Below, piece by piece: positions 29,476 through 36,678 of a stretch of 64,000 nucleotides of DNA. The translations under genes were made by a program, and so were the position numbers. The notes under the pieces are model-generated. The model did no database searches and was not told the origin of the DNA. It saw only the letters and a list, made by a program, of their open reading frames with translations. Position 1 is the stretch's first letter, and every line of letters begins with the position of its first letter. This stretch comes from Pseudoalteromonas xiamenensis (GTDB lineage: Bacteria; Pseudomonadota; Gammaproteobacteria; Enterobacterales; Alteromonadaceae): the NCBI RefSeq assembly GCF_042431545.1, contig NZ_JBHLYX010000009.1; one strand, written 5' to 3'.

Positions 29476-29550
29476 GGCCCCGTAGTTAAATGGATATAAC
29501 AACCCCCTCCTAAGGGGTAGTTACAGGTTCGATTCCTGTCGGGGCTGCCA
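29476..29550 (+). tRNA. tRNA-Arg (anticodon CCU)
   Basis: A 75-nt cloverleaf is complete with encoded CCA. The acceptor stem is GGCCCCG/CGGGGCT (first pair G-T). The D-arm contains TAGTTAAATGGATATAAC. The anticodon stem ACCCC/GGGGT presents CCT, and the T-arm contains GGTTCGATTCC. The layout closely follows E. coli argW, also a CCU arginine tRNA and a known integration target. It lies isolated inside the flagellar locus, which is unusual company for a tRNA. Confidence 0.96.
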
Positions 29551-29734
29551 AGGAAATCAATAAGTTACATAAAGTTAAGTTCTCCCTGATTTCCCTGTGT
29601 AGCACATAGGTAGCAAGCTAAAATGGATTTTTCGGCACGTTTATCTCTTTCAATAAAATAAAACTCACACCTAGCTTTTTCGATAAAAGCTTAGCTAAGG
29701 ACGAGTAACCCATCTTAACTCATGTGCTCTTTAG
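29551..29734 (+). other. Probable integration scar downstream of tRNA-Arg
   Basis: No intact gene is visible. The sequence right after the CCA is followed by TGTGTAGCACATAGGTAGCA (29598-29617), a stop-rich motif with an imperfect internal repeat. It resembles the junctions often seen where tyrosine-recombinase islands sit in tRNA 3' ends. No integrase remains. This reading is inference from pattern and context. Confidence 0.35.
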
Positions 29735-29992
29735 ATACTTAACTCGGGCATCGAAGTCTTAGCTGTCGTAGTAGGAGCTAGTAATAATATAGACTTTAAG
29801 AGCTGCAAAAATGGACATTGTGAAGTGACTGAAGTGGGCAAGAAAAATGGTATCAAACTCGATTCGGCAATGTCAGCAACTACACCAGACTTTGATCTGA
29901 AAGCCGACTTAGTCGAGTCTTTATTTCAGCGTATCATTGATCCTCAAACACAAAAACAAGTGTGGTTTGAGTGGCTTGCAAAAGACAAATAG
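29735..29992 (+). pseudogene. 3' remnant of an unidentified gene
   Basis: An 85-codon frame is open from an in-frame TAG at 29732 to the TAG at 29990, without a convincing start codon. The first ATG is at 29870 and a GTG at 29825. The peptide looks protein-like (KNGHCEVTEVGKKNGIKLD, then DFDLKADLVESLFQRIIDP, QVWFEWLAKDK), with a helical, charged C-terminus. I do not recognise the family. With the tRNA scar beside it, it is best explained as the tail of a gene left by deletion of an integrated element. A short functional gene from the GTG is a weaker alternative. Confidence 0.4.
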
Positions 29993-30167
29993 AGGAATAG
30001 CAGGGTCAGATCATGCAACGTGCATAATGATATAGTTGGCTGGTGTCTGCTTATAGTACTAAGTGGATTTTATATAATTAAGTATTTTTAGTACGCCAAA
30101 ATTAGTCTGTAGTGCAACAAATAATAGTGTTAGACGCATCCTAATTTACCAATGCAGGCTTACGGTT
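29993..30167. other. Spacer between gene remnant and flgT
   Basis: It contains GCAGGGTCAGATC (29999-30011), followed by a small palindrome ATGCA-ACG-TGCAT (30013-30025). The rest is AT-rich with no gene and no clear flgT terminator. Confidence 0.3.
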
Positions 30168-31388
30168 TTATTCAAACCCAAAACCATCATCTTCTGCGGT
30201 TTCAATTACAATAATATCATTAAGTTGAATGTTGCTAAGAGGGCGCTTGTCGATGTTTTCAACAATGGCACTTTGCTGGTTAACTTGCACTACGCGCAGT
30301 TGATTTATCGTTTGGATACCAAAGCTGTAACGTTTGCCTGCATTGTCGCTCAAATCACTGCGGTGCGCGATAGACATGAGTTGGCCTTCTTTGACTCCGT
30401 GTGTTAACCCGAGATTAACTACCAGTCGGTTGCCATCAATATGCAAAATTTTCCCTTTCGTTGGTAAACAAGACACCGCGGTTGAAAGGTCATAACTCAC
30501 TTTGTTAAAGACTTCTTGAATCTTATCGCCATAATCACTTCGCCAAAACTGGTTGCTGTTTACGTCAACGAGTTGAGTTTTTTTGAAAGGCCAAGTCCCT
30601 TCAGTCGTATAATACTGCTGCCAAAGTGGTTCCATAGTGAGTGCATCAAAGAGCGCAAAGTTGGCCTTAAAACTGCGTTTGTATGAATCATCTTCCCAGA
30701 ATGCATAATCGCTATTTTGTTGTTCACCATCGGCAATATCGGTTATTTGACTGAAGATAACGAATTGGCTGTTGGTCCGTGTCGCAATTTCTTCAATCAG
30801 CCCATCTTTGTAGTCAAATTGTTGGCTAAAGAAGGGTTTTACGTTGATAGGGGCTGCTATATATGGTACTGGTTTTACCGCCATATTTCGGCTATTCAAG
30901 GTTTCAAATAAGCGTCGAGATGCAGCCTCAGGTAAATCGTATATTTGCCCCATTCGCGCTTGTTGCGGTTGTAAAAGTTGGCTTCGGGTTACGGCAACCT
31001 GCTTGTTAAATTTAGATTGTTTGCACTGGCTATGCGTTGCAAAAATATCCAGATGCAACGTGACGGAAAATTGACCGGATTCTTGACGTTCTTCAATTAA
31101 GTTGATTTGCTGAACTTCGCCGTGCGACTTAATTTTTACTTGATCTTGAGAGAGCACGCCGTCAGCAATAGTTTGTACGCTGCTGACCGACGCGCCAGAA
31201 AAAATGAGCGCTTGACGTACGGCATCTTTAATTGCTGCATGCCGTGCTTTTGCAATGTCACCATCGTCGATTACGGCGTATCCGGTAGACTCAAACCATT
31301 CTGCTTGCGACTCAAATGCAACACCTAGCCCAACAAGAAAGCAACATGCTTTTAGCGCGGCTGTATACTGGCGGGTTTGTGTTTGCAT
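30168..31388 (-). CDS. flgT: Flagellar H-ring protein FlgT
   Basis: FlgT forms the H-ring around the LP ring of the polar flagellar motor and helps recruit MotX/MotY stators in Vibrio. The 406 residues begin with a signal peptide (cleavage near residue 29, SQA-EW), followed by the N-terminal domain with AEWFESTGYAVI, DGDIAKARHAAIKDAVRQALIFSGASV. The C-terminal domain has ILHIDGNRLVVNLGLTHGVKEGQ, typical of the FlgT C-domain. It is divergent from flgP, from back-to-back sigma-54 promoters. Confidence 0.93.
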   Translation of the reverse strand: MQTQTRQYTAALKACCFLVGLGVAFESQAEWFESTGYAVIDDGDIAKARHAAIKDAVRQALIFSGASVSSVQTIADGVLSQDQVKIKSHGEVQQINLIEERQESGQFSVTLHLDIFATHSQCKQSKFNKQVAVTRSQLLQPQQARMGQIYDLPEAASRRLFETLNSRNMAVKPVPYIAAPINVKPFFSQQFDYKDGLIEEIATRTNSQFVIFSQITDIADGEQQNSDYAFWEDDSYKRSFKANFALFDALTMEPLWQQYYTTEGTWPFKKTQLVDVNSNQFWRSDYGDKIQEVFNKVSYDLSTAVSCLPTKGKILHIDGNRLVVNLGLTHGVKEGQLMSIAHRSDLSDNAGKRYSFGIQTINQLRVVQVNQQSAIVENIDKRPLSNIQLNDIIVIETAEDDGFGFE

Positions 31389-31424
31389 AACGAGTCTCCA
31401 ACATTCGTCTGTGAATATAGATGA

Positions 31425-31445
31425 TCAAAGCAAAGCTTGTGCCAC
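31425..31445 (-). promoter_or_regulatory. Sigma-54 promoter of flgT
   Basis: On the minus strand TGGCACAAGCTTTGCTTTG has GG (31443-31442), 10 bp and GC (31431-31430), an excellent -24/-12 match. The start site would be near 31418, 30 bp before the flgT ATG. Confidence 0.88.
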
Positions 31446-31450
31446 AGTTT

Positions 31451-31470
31451 TGTGGCGCACTTTTTGCTTT
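31451..31470 (+). promoter_or_regulatory. Sigma-54 promoter of flgP
   Basis: TGTGGCGCACTTTTTGCTTT has GG (31454-31455), 10 bp and GC (31466-31467). Its -24 element lies only 11 bp from the -24 element of the oppositely directed flgT promoter. The two are joined by the palindrome TGCCACA/TGTGGCG. Confidence 0.88.
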
Positions 31471-31506
31471 GAAGTTATAGCATTCAGTTTATGGTGGAGA
31501 ACGCAC

Positions 31507-31968
31507 ATGAGCAAACTAAATCTTCTTTGTGCACTGTGCGCTGCATTTTTGTTGACAGCGTGTAGCACATTTTTCGATAAACATATCGAATACGGTTATG
31601 TCGAACCGGATAATTATCCTGTGTTAAAGGGGATTGGATACGCACCTTTGAGTACCCAGCCAGGCGATTCAGAAACAGAAAAAATGTTGATGGCAATTAA
31701 AGCGTCGAAGCTGGAAGCATTTAGGGAATTAGCTGAGCAGGTGTACGGTCACAAAGTTGCCTCCAATTTAACGGTTCAGGGAGCTGTCGCTCAAAATGAT
31801 CAGTTACATGGTCAGGTACAAGGAATCATCCGTGGGGCTAAGGTAGTAAAGGCTTATGCCGTGGGTGATGTGTACACCACAGAAGTCGAGCTAGATATGA
31901 AACGCGTTTTTGATCTTTATATTACGGAAATAAAGCCTCGTAAGGTAAAACGAGTAACTTATTACTAG
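31507..31968 (+). CDS. flgP: Flagellar outer-membrane lipoprotein FlgP
   Basis: FlgP is an LPP20-type lipoprotein that forms outer-membrane disks/H-ring components with FlgO and FlgT and is needed for motility. The 153 residues start at the ATG at 31507, after GGTGGAG and downstream of the sigma-54 promoter; the longer frame from 31255 would overlap flgT. The lipobox is LTAC with Cys19. The family core KGIGYAPLSTQPGDSETEKMLMAIKASKLEAFRELAEQVYG is plain (about 45-85), with VKAYAVGDVYTTEVELD later. A terminator follows at 32050. Confidence 0.94.
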   Translation: MSKLNLLCALCAAFLLTACSTFFDKHIEYGYVEPDNYPVLKGIGYAPLSTQPGDSETEKMLMAIKASKLEAFRELAEQVYGHKVASNLTVQGAVAQNDQLHGQVQGIIRGAKVVKAYAVGDVYTTEVELDMKRVFDLYITEIKPRKVKRVTYY

Positions 31969-32049
31969 CAGTGAAAAGACTCGTGTGTGTCATTCGTTTC
32001 GGTGTGGTAATTAGCAAACTGGTGCTGTTGCTCGGATAATTGCTCGTTG

Positions 32050-32076
32050 AAACCACTTCAAATGAAGTGGTTTTTT
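32050..32076 (+). terminator. Intrinsic terminator of flgP
   Basis: The 10-bp stem AAACCACTTC / GAAGTGGTTT with a 4-base loop is followed by TTT. It lies about 80 bp after the flgP stop. Confidence 0.85.
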
Positions 32077-32178
32077 GTTTTTAGAAGTAAATGAGGACGT
32101 TATTGGCCATAGATAACGCTTCCTACGTTGATTTCTCCGTGTAAAGAGATTGGGGTCGATTGTTCAAGAGCTGAAATG

Positions 32179-32205
32179 AAAAAAGAGGCAGCGCCTCTTT
32201 TTTTT
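32179..32205 (-). terminator. Terminator of the flgMN unit (bidirectional form)
   Basis: AAAAAAGAGGC-AGC-GCCTCTTTTTTTT is a hairpin with A- and T-tracts on either side. It lies between flgP and the flgN stop and can act in both directions. Confidence 0.88.
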
Positions 32206-32225
32206 CGTAAAATGGATTTGAACTT

Positions 32226-32654
32226 TTAAGCTTTTATATTGCGAACTAAGCCTGAATCACTCGTTCTTACGCTGCCACCTTGGTCATAAGTGACAGAAGT
32301 TGGAGTACCTATTAGAATTTCTTTCATTTGTTGAACGCTCAGTTGCGCTTGGCGAGCAGCCTGTGCGTTCACTTCATTTTTATGCTGGCACAATTCGAGT
32401 TGTTTGCGAATCGATGCAATCTTGCTCGCAACTTCGGACGAGTTCAGTGTCTCATCACCAAATGTTGCGATTTCTTTGTCGAGCTTTTGCACTGCGTTGA
32501 CCAACGTTAATTTTGTACGCGCAAGGTCTTTAAGACCGTCGCCACTTTTGCTCGCGAGCGTATCAAGCTCTTTATCGAGCACCTCCAGCAACGATTCTAA
32601 CTGTGTTGCTTGTTGGCATAACTTTTGTAGACACAGTGCAGTTTGATCAGCCAT
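32226..32654 (-). CDS. flgN: Flagellar export chaperone FlgN
   Basis: FlgN is the cytoplasmic chaperone for the hook-filament junction proteins FlgK and FlgL. The 142 residues are mostly helical with a heptad pattern (QATQLESLLEVLDKELDTLA, AVQKLDKEIATF), as in the family. Sequence identity in FlgN is always low, so the call rests on length, helical character and position after flgM. The ATG at 32654 overlaps the flgM stop by 8 bp and is preferred to the TTG at 32663. Confidence 0.88.
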   Translation of the reverse strand: MADQTALCLQKLCQQATQLESLLEVLDKELDTLASKSGDGLKDLARTKLTLVNAVQKLDKEIATFGDETLNSSEVASKIASIRKQLELCQHKNEVNAQAARQAQLSVQQMKEILIGTPTSVTYDQGGSVRTSDSGLVRNIKA

Positions 32655-32973
32655 ACACGTCAAACTCGAATGCGGCGATGTTCTTCGCTAGCTTCTCGGT
32701 ATCGATTTGATACTTGCCTTCGCTAATCGCCTTTTTCAGTTCTTCAACTTTTTTGCTGTCAAAGCCCGGCGACTGCTGTGCTTTTTCATGCACCGTTTTA
32801 AGTTGCTGCGCTTGCGGCGTTAAACTGACCGAATCGCTAACTGTTTTGGTTGTCGCAGGCGCTGTAGGCGCACTTCCACGACTTGCGTCTTGTCTTTGCA
32901 GATCAAGCTTTTGCTGCTTAGCATTATTTAGGACGCCCGTATTGGTTTGTCCATTGTTAATGTTGTTGACCAT
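32647..32973 (-). CDS. flgM: Anti-sigma-28 factor FlgM
   Basis: FlgM binds FliA (sigma-28) until the hook is complete and is then exported, releasing late gene expression. The 108 residues begin MVNNINNGQ with an unstructured, Gln/Ala-rich N-terminal half (export signal). The C-terminal sigma-binding helices carry VEELKKAISEGKYQIDTEKLAKNIAAFEFD, the family signature. A sigma-28 promoter directly upstream gives feedback control. Confidence 0.95.
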   Translation of the reverse strand: MVNNINNGQTNTGVLNNAKQQKLDLQRQDASRGSAPTAPATTKTVSDSVSLTPQAQQLKTVHEKAQQSPGFDSKKVEELKKAISEGKYQIDTEKLAKNIAAFEFDVYG

Positions 32974-33006
32974 GATTTCTAATCCAGATTACCCAGCTTG
33001 ACTTTA

Positions 33007-33033
33007 ATATCGGCCGCGGTTTATATAACTTTA
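33007..33033 (-). promoter_or_regulatory. Sigma-28 promoter of flgMN
   Basis: On the minus strand TAAAGTTA (33033-33026), 11 bp, then GCCGATAT (33014-33007) is nearly the full FliA consensus TAAAGTTT-N11-GCCGATAA. It starts transcription about 40 bp before the flgM ATG. Confidence 0.9.
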
Positions 33034-33042
33034 GCAAATTTT

Positions 33043-33750
33043 TTAAAGATTGACCTCAACAGATTCAATGCCACTCACTCTTACTCGTAAGACTTTGCCA
33101 GAGTTCACATTTTCGACTCGAATCAGCTCACCTAGGTTGCCGTCTTCCAAAGCAAGACCTGAAGTCTTAATGGATAAATTACTCTGATTTGCTGAAATTG
33201 TCACCTTGTCTCCTTTACAAACCATGCAAATTTGCGCAGAAGTAATGGGCATGCCCTCAGAAATTGTACGTTTGCTGCGACTGCCAATTAAAGGGTCGAT
33301 AATTTCATAGTAGTTGGCGCGAATGTATTGCTTTGGCCGGTATTCAACTTGAATTGCGTTCTTACTGATAATTTCGCCACGTGCAATGGAGGTTGAAGCC
33401 ACAACCATTGGTAGCATTTCTTCGATACGAACATGGACATACTGGGACCAACTTATTGAATCATTGCACTTAAGTTGTACGGTAACCTGCCGATTAAAAG
33501 GTGGGACACTTGGTGTCGATAATTCTAAAGAATCATTACAGACTTTGTCCGAGTTCCTAAATTCGAGCGGTATAGCTCGGATTTCGATACGCTTTTCAGG
33601 ATCCGCCTCTATTTGATTGGCGATGAATTGTTCAGCTTGTTGTTCAAGTGTTTCCGGACTATAGGTTTTGGCGTAACCTTGTGTCATTATTGAAAAACTC
33701 GCAAAAAAATAAATTAGCTGTGACCAACCGCTTTTTTTTAACACACTCAT
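33043..33750 (-). CDS. flgA: Flagellar P-ring assembly chaperone FlgA
   Basis: FlgA is a periplasmic SAF-domain protein that assists FlgI polymerisation into the P ring. The 235 residues start at 33750. The longer frame from 33837 is rejected because it begins almost at the predicted sigma-54 start site and hides the signal peptide. After a signal peptide (cleavage near residue 27) comes an N-terminal domain. The C-terminal SAF and beta-clip region has VVASTSIARGEIISKNAI and GELIRVENVNSGKVLRVRV. flgM lies downstream with its own promoter in the 69-bp gap. Confidence 0.93.
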   Translation of the reverse strand: MSVLKKSGWSQLIYFFASFSIMTQGYAKTYSPETLEQQAEQFIANQIEADPEKRIEIRAIPLEFRNSDKVCNDSLELSTPSVPPFNRQVTVQLKCNDSISWSQYVHVRIEEMLPMVVASTSIARGEIISKNAIQVEYRPKQYIRANYYEIIDPLIGSRSKRTISEGMPITSAQICMVCKGDKVTISANQSNLSIKTSGLALEDGNLGELIRVENVNSGKVLRVRVSGIESVEVNL

Positions 33751-33849
33751 ATTGTTTCGACTATGCTTATTGGGTGAAACAAGGTATAAAGATTTTGCGT
33801 CAAATGTCTGACGCCAGCAACAATAATCTTTACACATTCAAGTATGTGA

Positions 33850-33868
33850 AAGCAAAGTCCGTTCCGGC
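33850..33868 (-). promoter_or_regulatory. Sigma-54 promoter of flgA
   Basis: On the minus strand CCGGAACGGACTTTGCTTTC has GG (33865-33864), 10 bp and GC (33853-33852). The start site falls near 33840, giving a leader of about 90 nt. The match is good, with A instead of C after the -24 GG. Confidence 0.7.
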
Positions 33869-33894
33869 GCAGTGAGTTAAGGTAGGAGAAAGAG

Positions 33895-34830
33895 ATGGCA
33901 GGTATTTTAGATTCAGTAAACCAGCGGACTCAACTAGTAGGCCAAAACCGCCTCGAGCTGTTACTGTTTCGGCTCAAAGGCCGCCAGCGTTTTGGTATCA
34001 ACGTATTTAAAGTACGTGAAGTCTTGCAGTGTCCTCCATTAACCAATATGCCGAAAAGCAACCCGTACGTACGTGGTGTTGCGCACATTCGAGGCCAAAC
34101 TATTTCGGTGATCGATATGTCTTTGGCTGTTGGTGGACCTCCAATTGAAAATATCAAAGACTGTTTCATTATCATCGCTGAATACAATCGTTCTGTGCAG
34201 GGCTTTTTAGTCGGTGCAGTAGAACGTATTGTGAATATGAACTGGGAAAAGATTATGCCGCCGCCCTCTGGTGCAGGTCGTTACTCTTACCTGACAGCGG
34301 TGACAGAGATCGAAAATGAGCTCGTGGAAATTCTAGACGTTGAGAAGATCCTCAATGAAATTTGCCCAGTTGCAACCGAAGTTTCTGCCGATATTGTATC
34401 TGACGGTGAGATGCAAAAAGATTTGGGTGAACGAATCGTGTTTATTGCTGACGACTCAGCTGTTGCGCGTAATCAGGTTAAACGAGCACTTGAACCTTTA
34501 GGTGTGCAGACCGAAACGGCAAAAAATGGCCGAGAGGCACTCGTACGATTACGCGAAATTGCACGAGACGATTGCCGTACAGGCGACATTACCGAGCGTG
34601 TTGGTTTATTAATTTCAGATGTAGAAATGCCAGAAATGGACGGGTATACATTAACAGCGGAAGTTAAGGCAGATCCCAAGCTTGCGTCGTTACATGTTAT
34701 ACTCCATACCTCATTGAGCGGTGTATTTAATCAGGCCATGATCGAAAAAGTTGGCGCAGACGACTTTATCGCGAAATTTAACCCTGATGAACTTGCATCG
34801 GCTGTGAAAAAATGGGTCCATTGTGATTAG
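33895..34830 (+). CDS. cheV: Chemotaxis coupling/receiver protein CheV
   Basis: CheV joins an N-terminal CheW-like coupling domain (about 15-160; FGINVFKVREVLQCPPLTNMP, VRGVAHIRGQTISVID) to a C-terminal receiver domain (about 180-308) with the phosphoacceptor aspartate in LISDVEMPEMDGYTL and a conserved IADDSAVARNQ start. It couples receptors to CheA and buffers phosphate. It has 311 residues. It is divergent from flgA and followed by cheR (17 bp), the polar-flagellum gene order known from Vibrio and Shewanella. I could not assign its promoter. Confidence 0.96.
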   Translation: MAGILDSVNQRTQLVGQNRLELLLFRLKGRQRFGINVFKVREVLQCPPLTNMPKSNPYVRGVAHIRGQTISVIDMSLAVGGPPIENIKDCFIIIAEYNRSVQGFLVGAVERIVNMNWEKIMPPPSGAGRYSYLTAVTEIENELVEILDVEKILNEICPVATEVSADIVSDGEMQKDLGERIVFIADDSAVARNQVKRALEPLGVQTETAKNGREALVRLREIARDDCRTGDITERVGLLISDVEMPEMDGYTLTAEVKADPKLASLHVILHTSLSGVFNQAMIEKVGADDFIAKFNPDELASAVKKWVHCD

Positions 34831-34847
34831 TTAATGGCGGTAATACG

Positions 34848-35681
34848 TTGGAAAATAAGCATTTAGAACAAAGCGAATACGACCAATTTAGAACTTTTTT
34901 AGAGCAACAATGCGGGATCGTATTAGGTGACAATAAATTGTACCTAGTAAAAAGCCGACTAGCACCGCTAATGGCTCGATTTAACGTTGATTCGCTCTCG
35001 CAATTGGTCTCGAAAACGCTCAGTCCACATGAGCGTCAGTTGCGTGCTGCTGTTGTCGATGCGATGACAACAAACGAAACATTGTGGTTCCGCGATCAGT
35101 ATCCGTTTGAACTTTTGAAGACAAAAATATTTCCTGAGTTTTCGGATTTAAGACGACCTATTAAAATTTGGTCTGCTGCGAGTTCTTCAGGACAAGAGCC
35201 GTATTCCATTGCCATGTCAGCAAGTGAATATCAGTCCAAACAGCCTGGTTCGTTGAAAATGGGTGTCCAAATTACGGGCACTGATATTTCTAATACTATG
35301 TTGGATATGTGCAAAAATGCGGAATACGATTCTCTTGCATTAGCGCGAGGCCTATCTGTAGAAAGACGTCAAAAATTTTTCACGGATAGTGGCAATGGTA
35401 TGGCAAAAGTAGTGGAACCGATCCGTAGAATGGTTAGTTACCGCCACTTAAACCTATTAGATTCATACGCTTTACTCGGTAAATTTGACGTTATATTTTG
35501 CCGCAATGTGCTTATCTACTTCTCGCCTGAAGTGAAAGCAAAAATTATTTCTCAGTTTGCGCAGTCATTAAATCCGAAAGGCTACCTATTTTTAGGGGCT
35601 TCGGAATCGATGGCAGGACTCAGCAACGAGTTTGATATGCTGCGTTGTAATCCTGGTATTATTTATCAGAAAAAGTCGTAA
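34848..35681 (+). CDS. cheR: Chemotaxis methyltransferase CheR
   Basis: CheR methylates glutamates of chemoreceptors with SAM. The 277 residues have an N-terminal helical domain (YDQFRTFLEQQCGIVLGDNKLYLVKSRL), DAMTTNETLWFRD, the SAM-binding segment IWSAASSSGQEPYSIAM, and VIFCRNVLIYFSPEVKAKI. The start is a TTG at 34848, since no ATG in frame keeps the conserved N-terminus. A terminator follows. Confidence 0.96.
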   Translation: MENKHLEQSEYDQFRTFLEQQCGIVLGDNKLYLVKSRLAPLMARFNVDSLSQLVSKTLSPHERQLRAAVVDAMTTNETLWFRDQYPFELLKTKIFPEFSDLRRPIKIWSAASSSGQEPYSIAMSASEYQSKQPGSLKMGVQITGTDISNTMLDMCKNAEYDSLALARGLSVERRQKFFTDSGNGMAKVVEPIRRMVSYRHLNLLDSYALLGKFDVIFCRNVLIYFSPEVKAKIISQFAQSLNPKGYLFLGASESMAGLSNEFDMLRCNPGIIYQKKS

Positions 35682-35687
35682 ATCTCG

Positions 35688-35711
35688 AAAGGGCAAGTAA
35701 TTGCCCTTTTC
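35688..35711 (+). terminator. Intrinsic terminator of cheV-cheR
   Basis: AAAGGGCAA-GTAA-TTGCCCTTTT lies a few bases after the cheR stop. Confidence 0.88.
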
Positions 35712-35768
35712 ATTCCCTCTGTAAGTATTTCCTCGTTAATAGAACTTTTTCATAAACGCCAAGTATTT

Positions 35769-35788
35769 TTGGCCTACAAATTGCTTTT
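35769..35788 (+). promoter_or_regulatory. Sigma-54 promoter of flgBCDE
   Basis: TTGGCCTACAAATTGCTTTT has GG (35771-35772), 10 bp and GC (35783-35784). It lies 32 bp before the flgB ATG. Confidence 0.9.
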
Positions 35789-35820
35789 GGTATTACAAGT
35801 CAAAATTTTGGAGTTGTGAT

Positions 35821-36231
35821 ATGGCAATTAGTTTCGATAAAGCTTTGGGTGTTCATCCCCATGCCATGTTGATCCGATCTCAGCGTGCTGAGTTGCTAGC
35901 AAGCAATATCGCAAACGCGGATACCCCCGGATATAAAGCAAAAGACATCGACTTCGCGGCGGCAATGAAACAAGCCCAATCCGCGCAGGAAGGTGGCAAT
36001 CATTTGCAACGCACGGATTCACGTCACTTACATGGCAAATCACAACTCGTCGGCAATACAGAATTATATCGCTCGCCAAATCAAGCGGATACAGGTGATG
36101 GTAACTCTGTGGATGTACAAGTGGAACGAAACTTGTATATGCAAAATGCATTAGAATATCAGGCCAGTTTGCAATTCTTATCCGGTAAATTCTCGGGACT
36201 TAAGAAAGCGCTAGGTGGTCAAGGAGCATAA
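35821..36231 (+). CDS. flgB: Flagellar proximal rod protein FlgB
   Basis: FlgB is one of the rod proteins connecting the MS ring to the hook. The 136 residues begin with the axial-family motif RAELLASNIANADTPGYKAKDIDF (about 22-45) and end with a helical zone (QNALEYQASLQFLSGKFSGL) that packs in the rod. It is the first gene of flgB-flgC-flgD-flgE, with a 2-bp gap to flgC. Confidence 0.97.
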   Translation: MAISFDKALGVHPHAMLIRSQRAELLASNIANADTPGYKAKDIDFAAAMKQAQSAQEGGNHLQRTDSRHLHGKSQLVGNTELYRSPNQADTGDGNSVDVQVERNLYMQNALEYQASLQFLSGKFSGLKKALGGQGA

Positions 36232-36233
36232 TC

Positions 36234-36668
36234 ATGAGTTTGTATAACGTTTTCGATATCGCAGCGACGGGAATGAGTGCACAGAATATTCGCCTCAATA
36301 CCACAGCCAGTAACATTTCGAACGCAAACAGCATTAGCTCGAGCCAAGATAAGGTTTACCGTGCTCGCCACCCAGTATTTGCTGCTGAATTGAATAAAGC
36401 GGCAACAATGCAACGAGGCAATGAAGTTGGCTCATCTGTTGGCGTAAAAGTATTGGGTATTGTTGAGAGTGATAAACCTCTGCAAATCGAATATAACCCA
36501 AATCATCCAAGTGCTGATGAAAATGGTTATATCTATAAACCGAACGTGAACGTGGTTGAAGAAATGGCGAACATGATTTCAGCATCCCGCTCATACCAAA
36601 CAAATGTTCAAGTAGCTGATGCCGCTAAGCAAATGCTAACGAAAACATTGCAACTTGGACAAAGGTAA
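36234..36668 (+). CDS. flgC: Flagellar proximal rod protein FlgC
   Basis: FlgC is a rod protein. The 144 residues show MSAQNIRLNTTASNISNANSI near the N-terminus and the terminal helix VVEEMANMISASRSYQTNVQV, both family signatures. The gene lies between flgB and flgD. Confidence 0.97.
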   Translation: MSLYNVFDIAATGMSAQNIRLNTTASNISNANSISSSQDKVYRARHPVFAAELNKAATMQRGNEVGSSVGVKVLGIVESDKPLQIEYNPNHPSADENGYIYKPNVNVVEEMANMISASRSYQTNVQVADAAKQMLTKTLQLGQR

Positions 36669-36678
36669 GGAGTAGGGC

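Noticed and set aside
31255..31506. N-terminal extension of FlgP
   Set aside because: It would overlap flgT and both sigma-54 promoters. The lipobox signal peptide begins at 31507 with a good ribosome site.
33790..33820. Sigma-28-like TAAAGATT upstream of cheV
   Set aside because: The spacer fits, but the -10 (GTCTGACG) shares too little with GCCGATAA.
33751..33837. N-terminal extension of FlgA
   Set aside because: It would begin almost at the sigma-54 start site and place the signal peptide internally.
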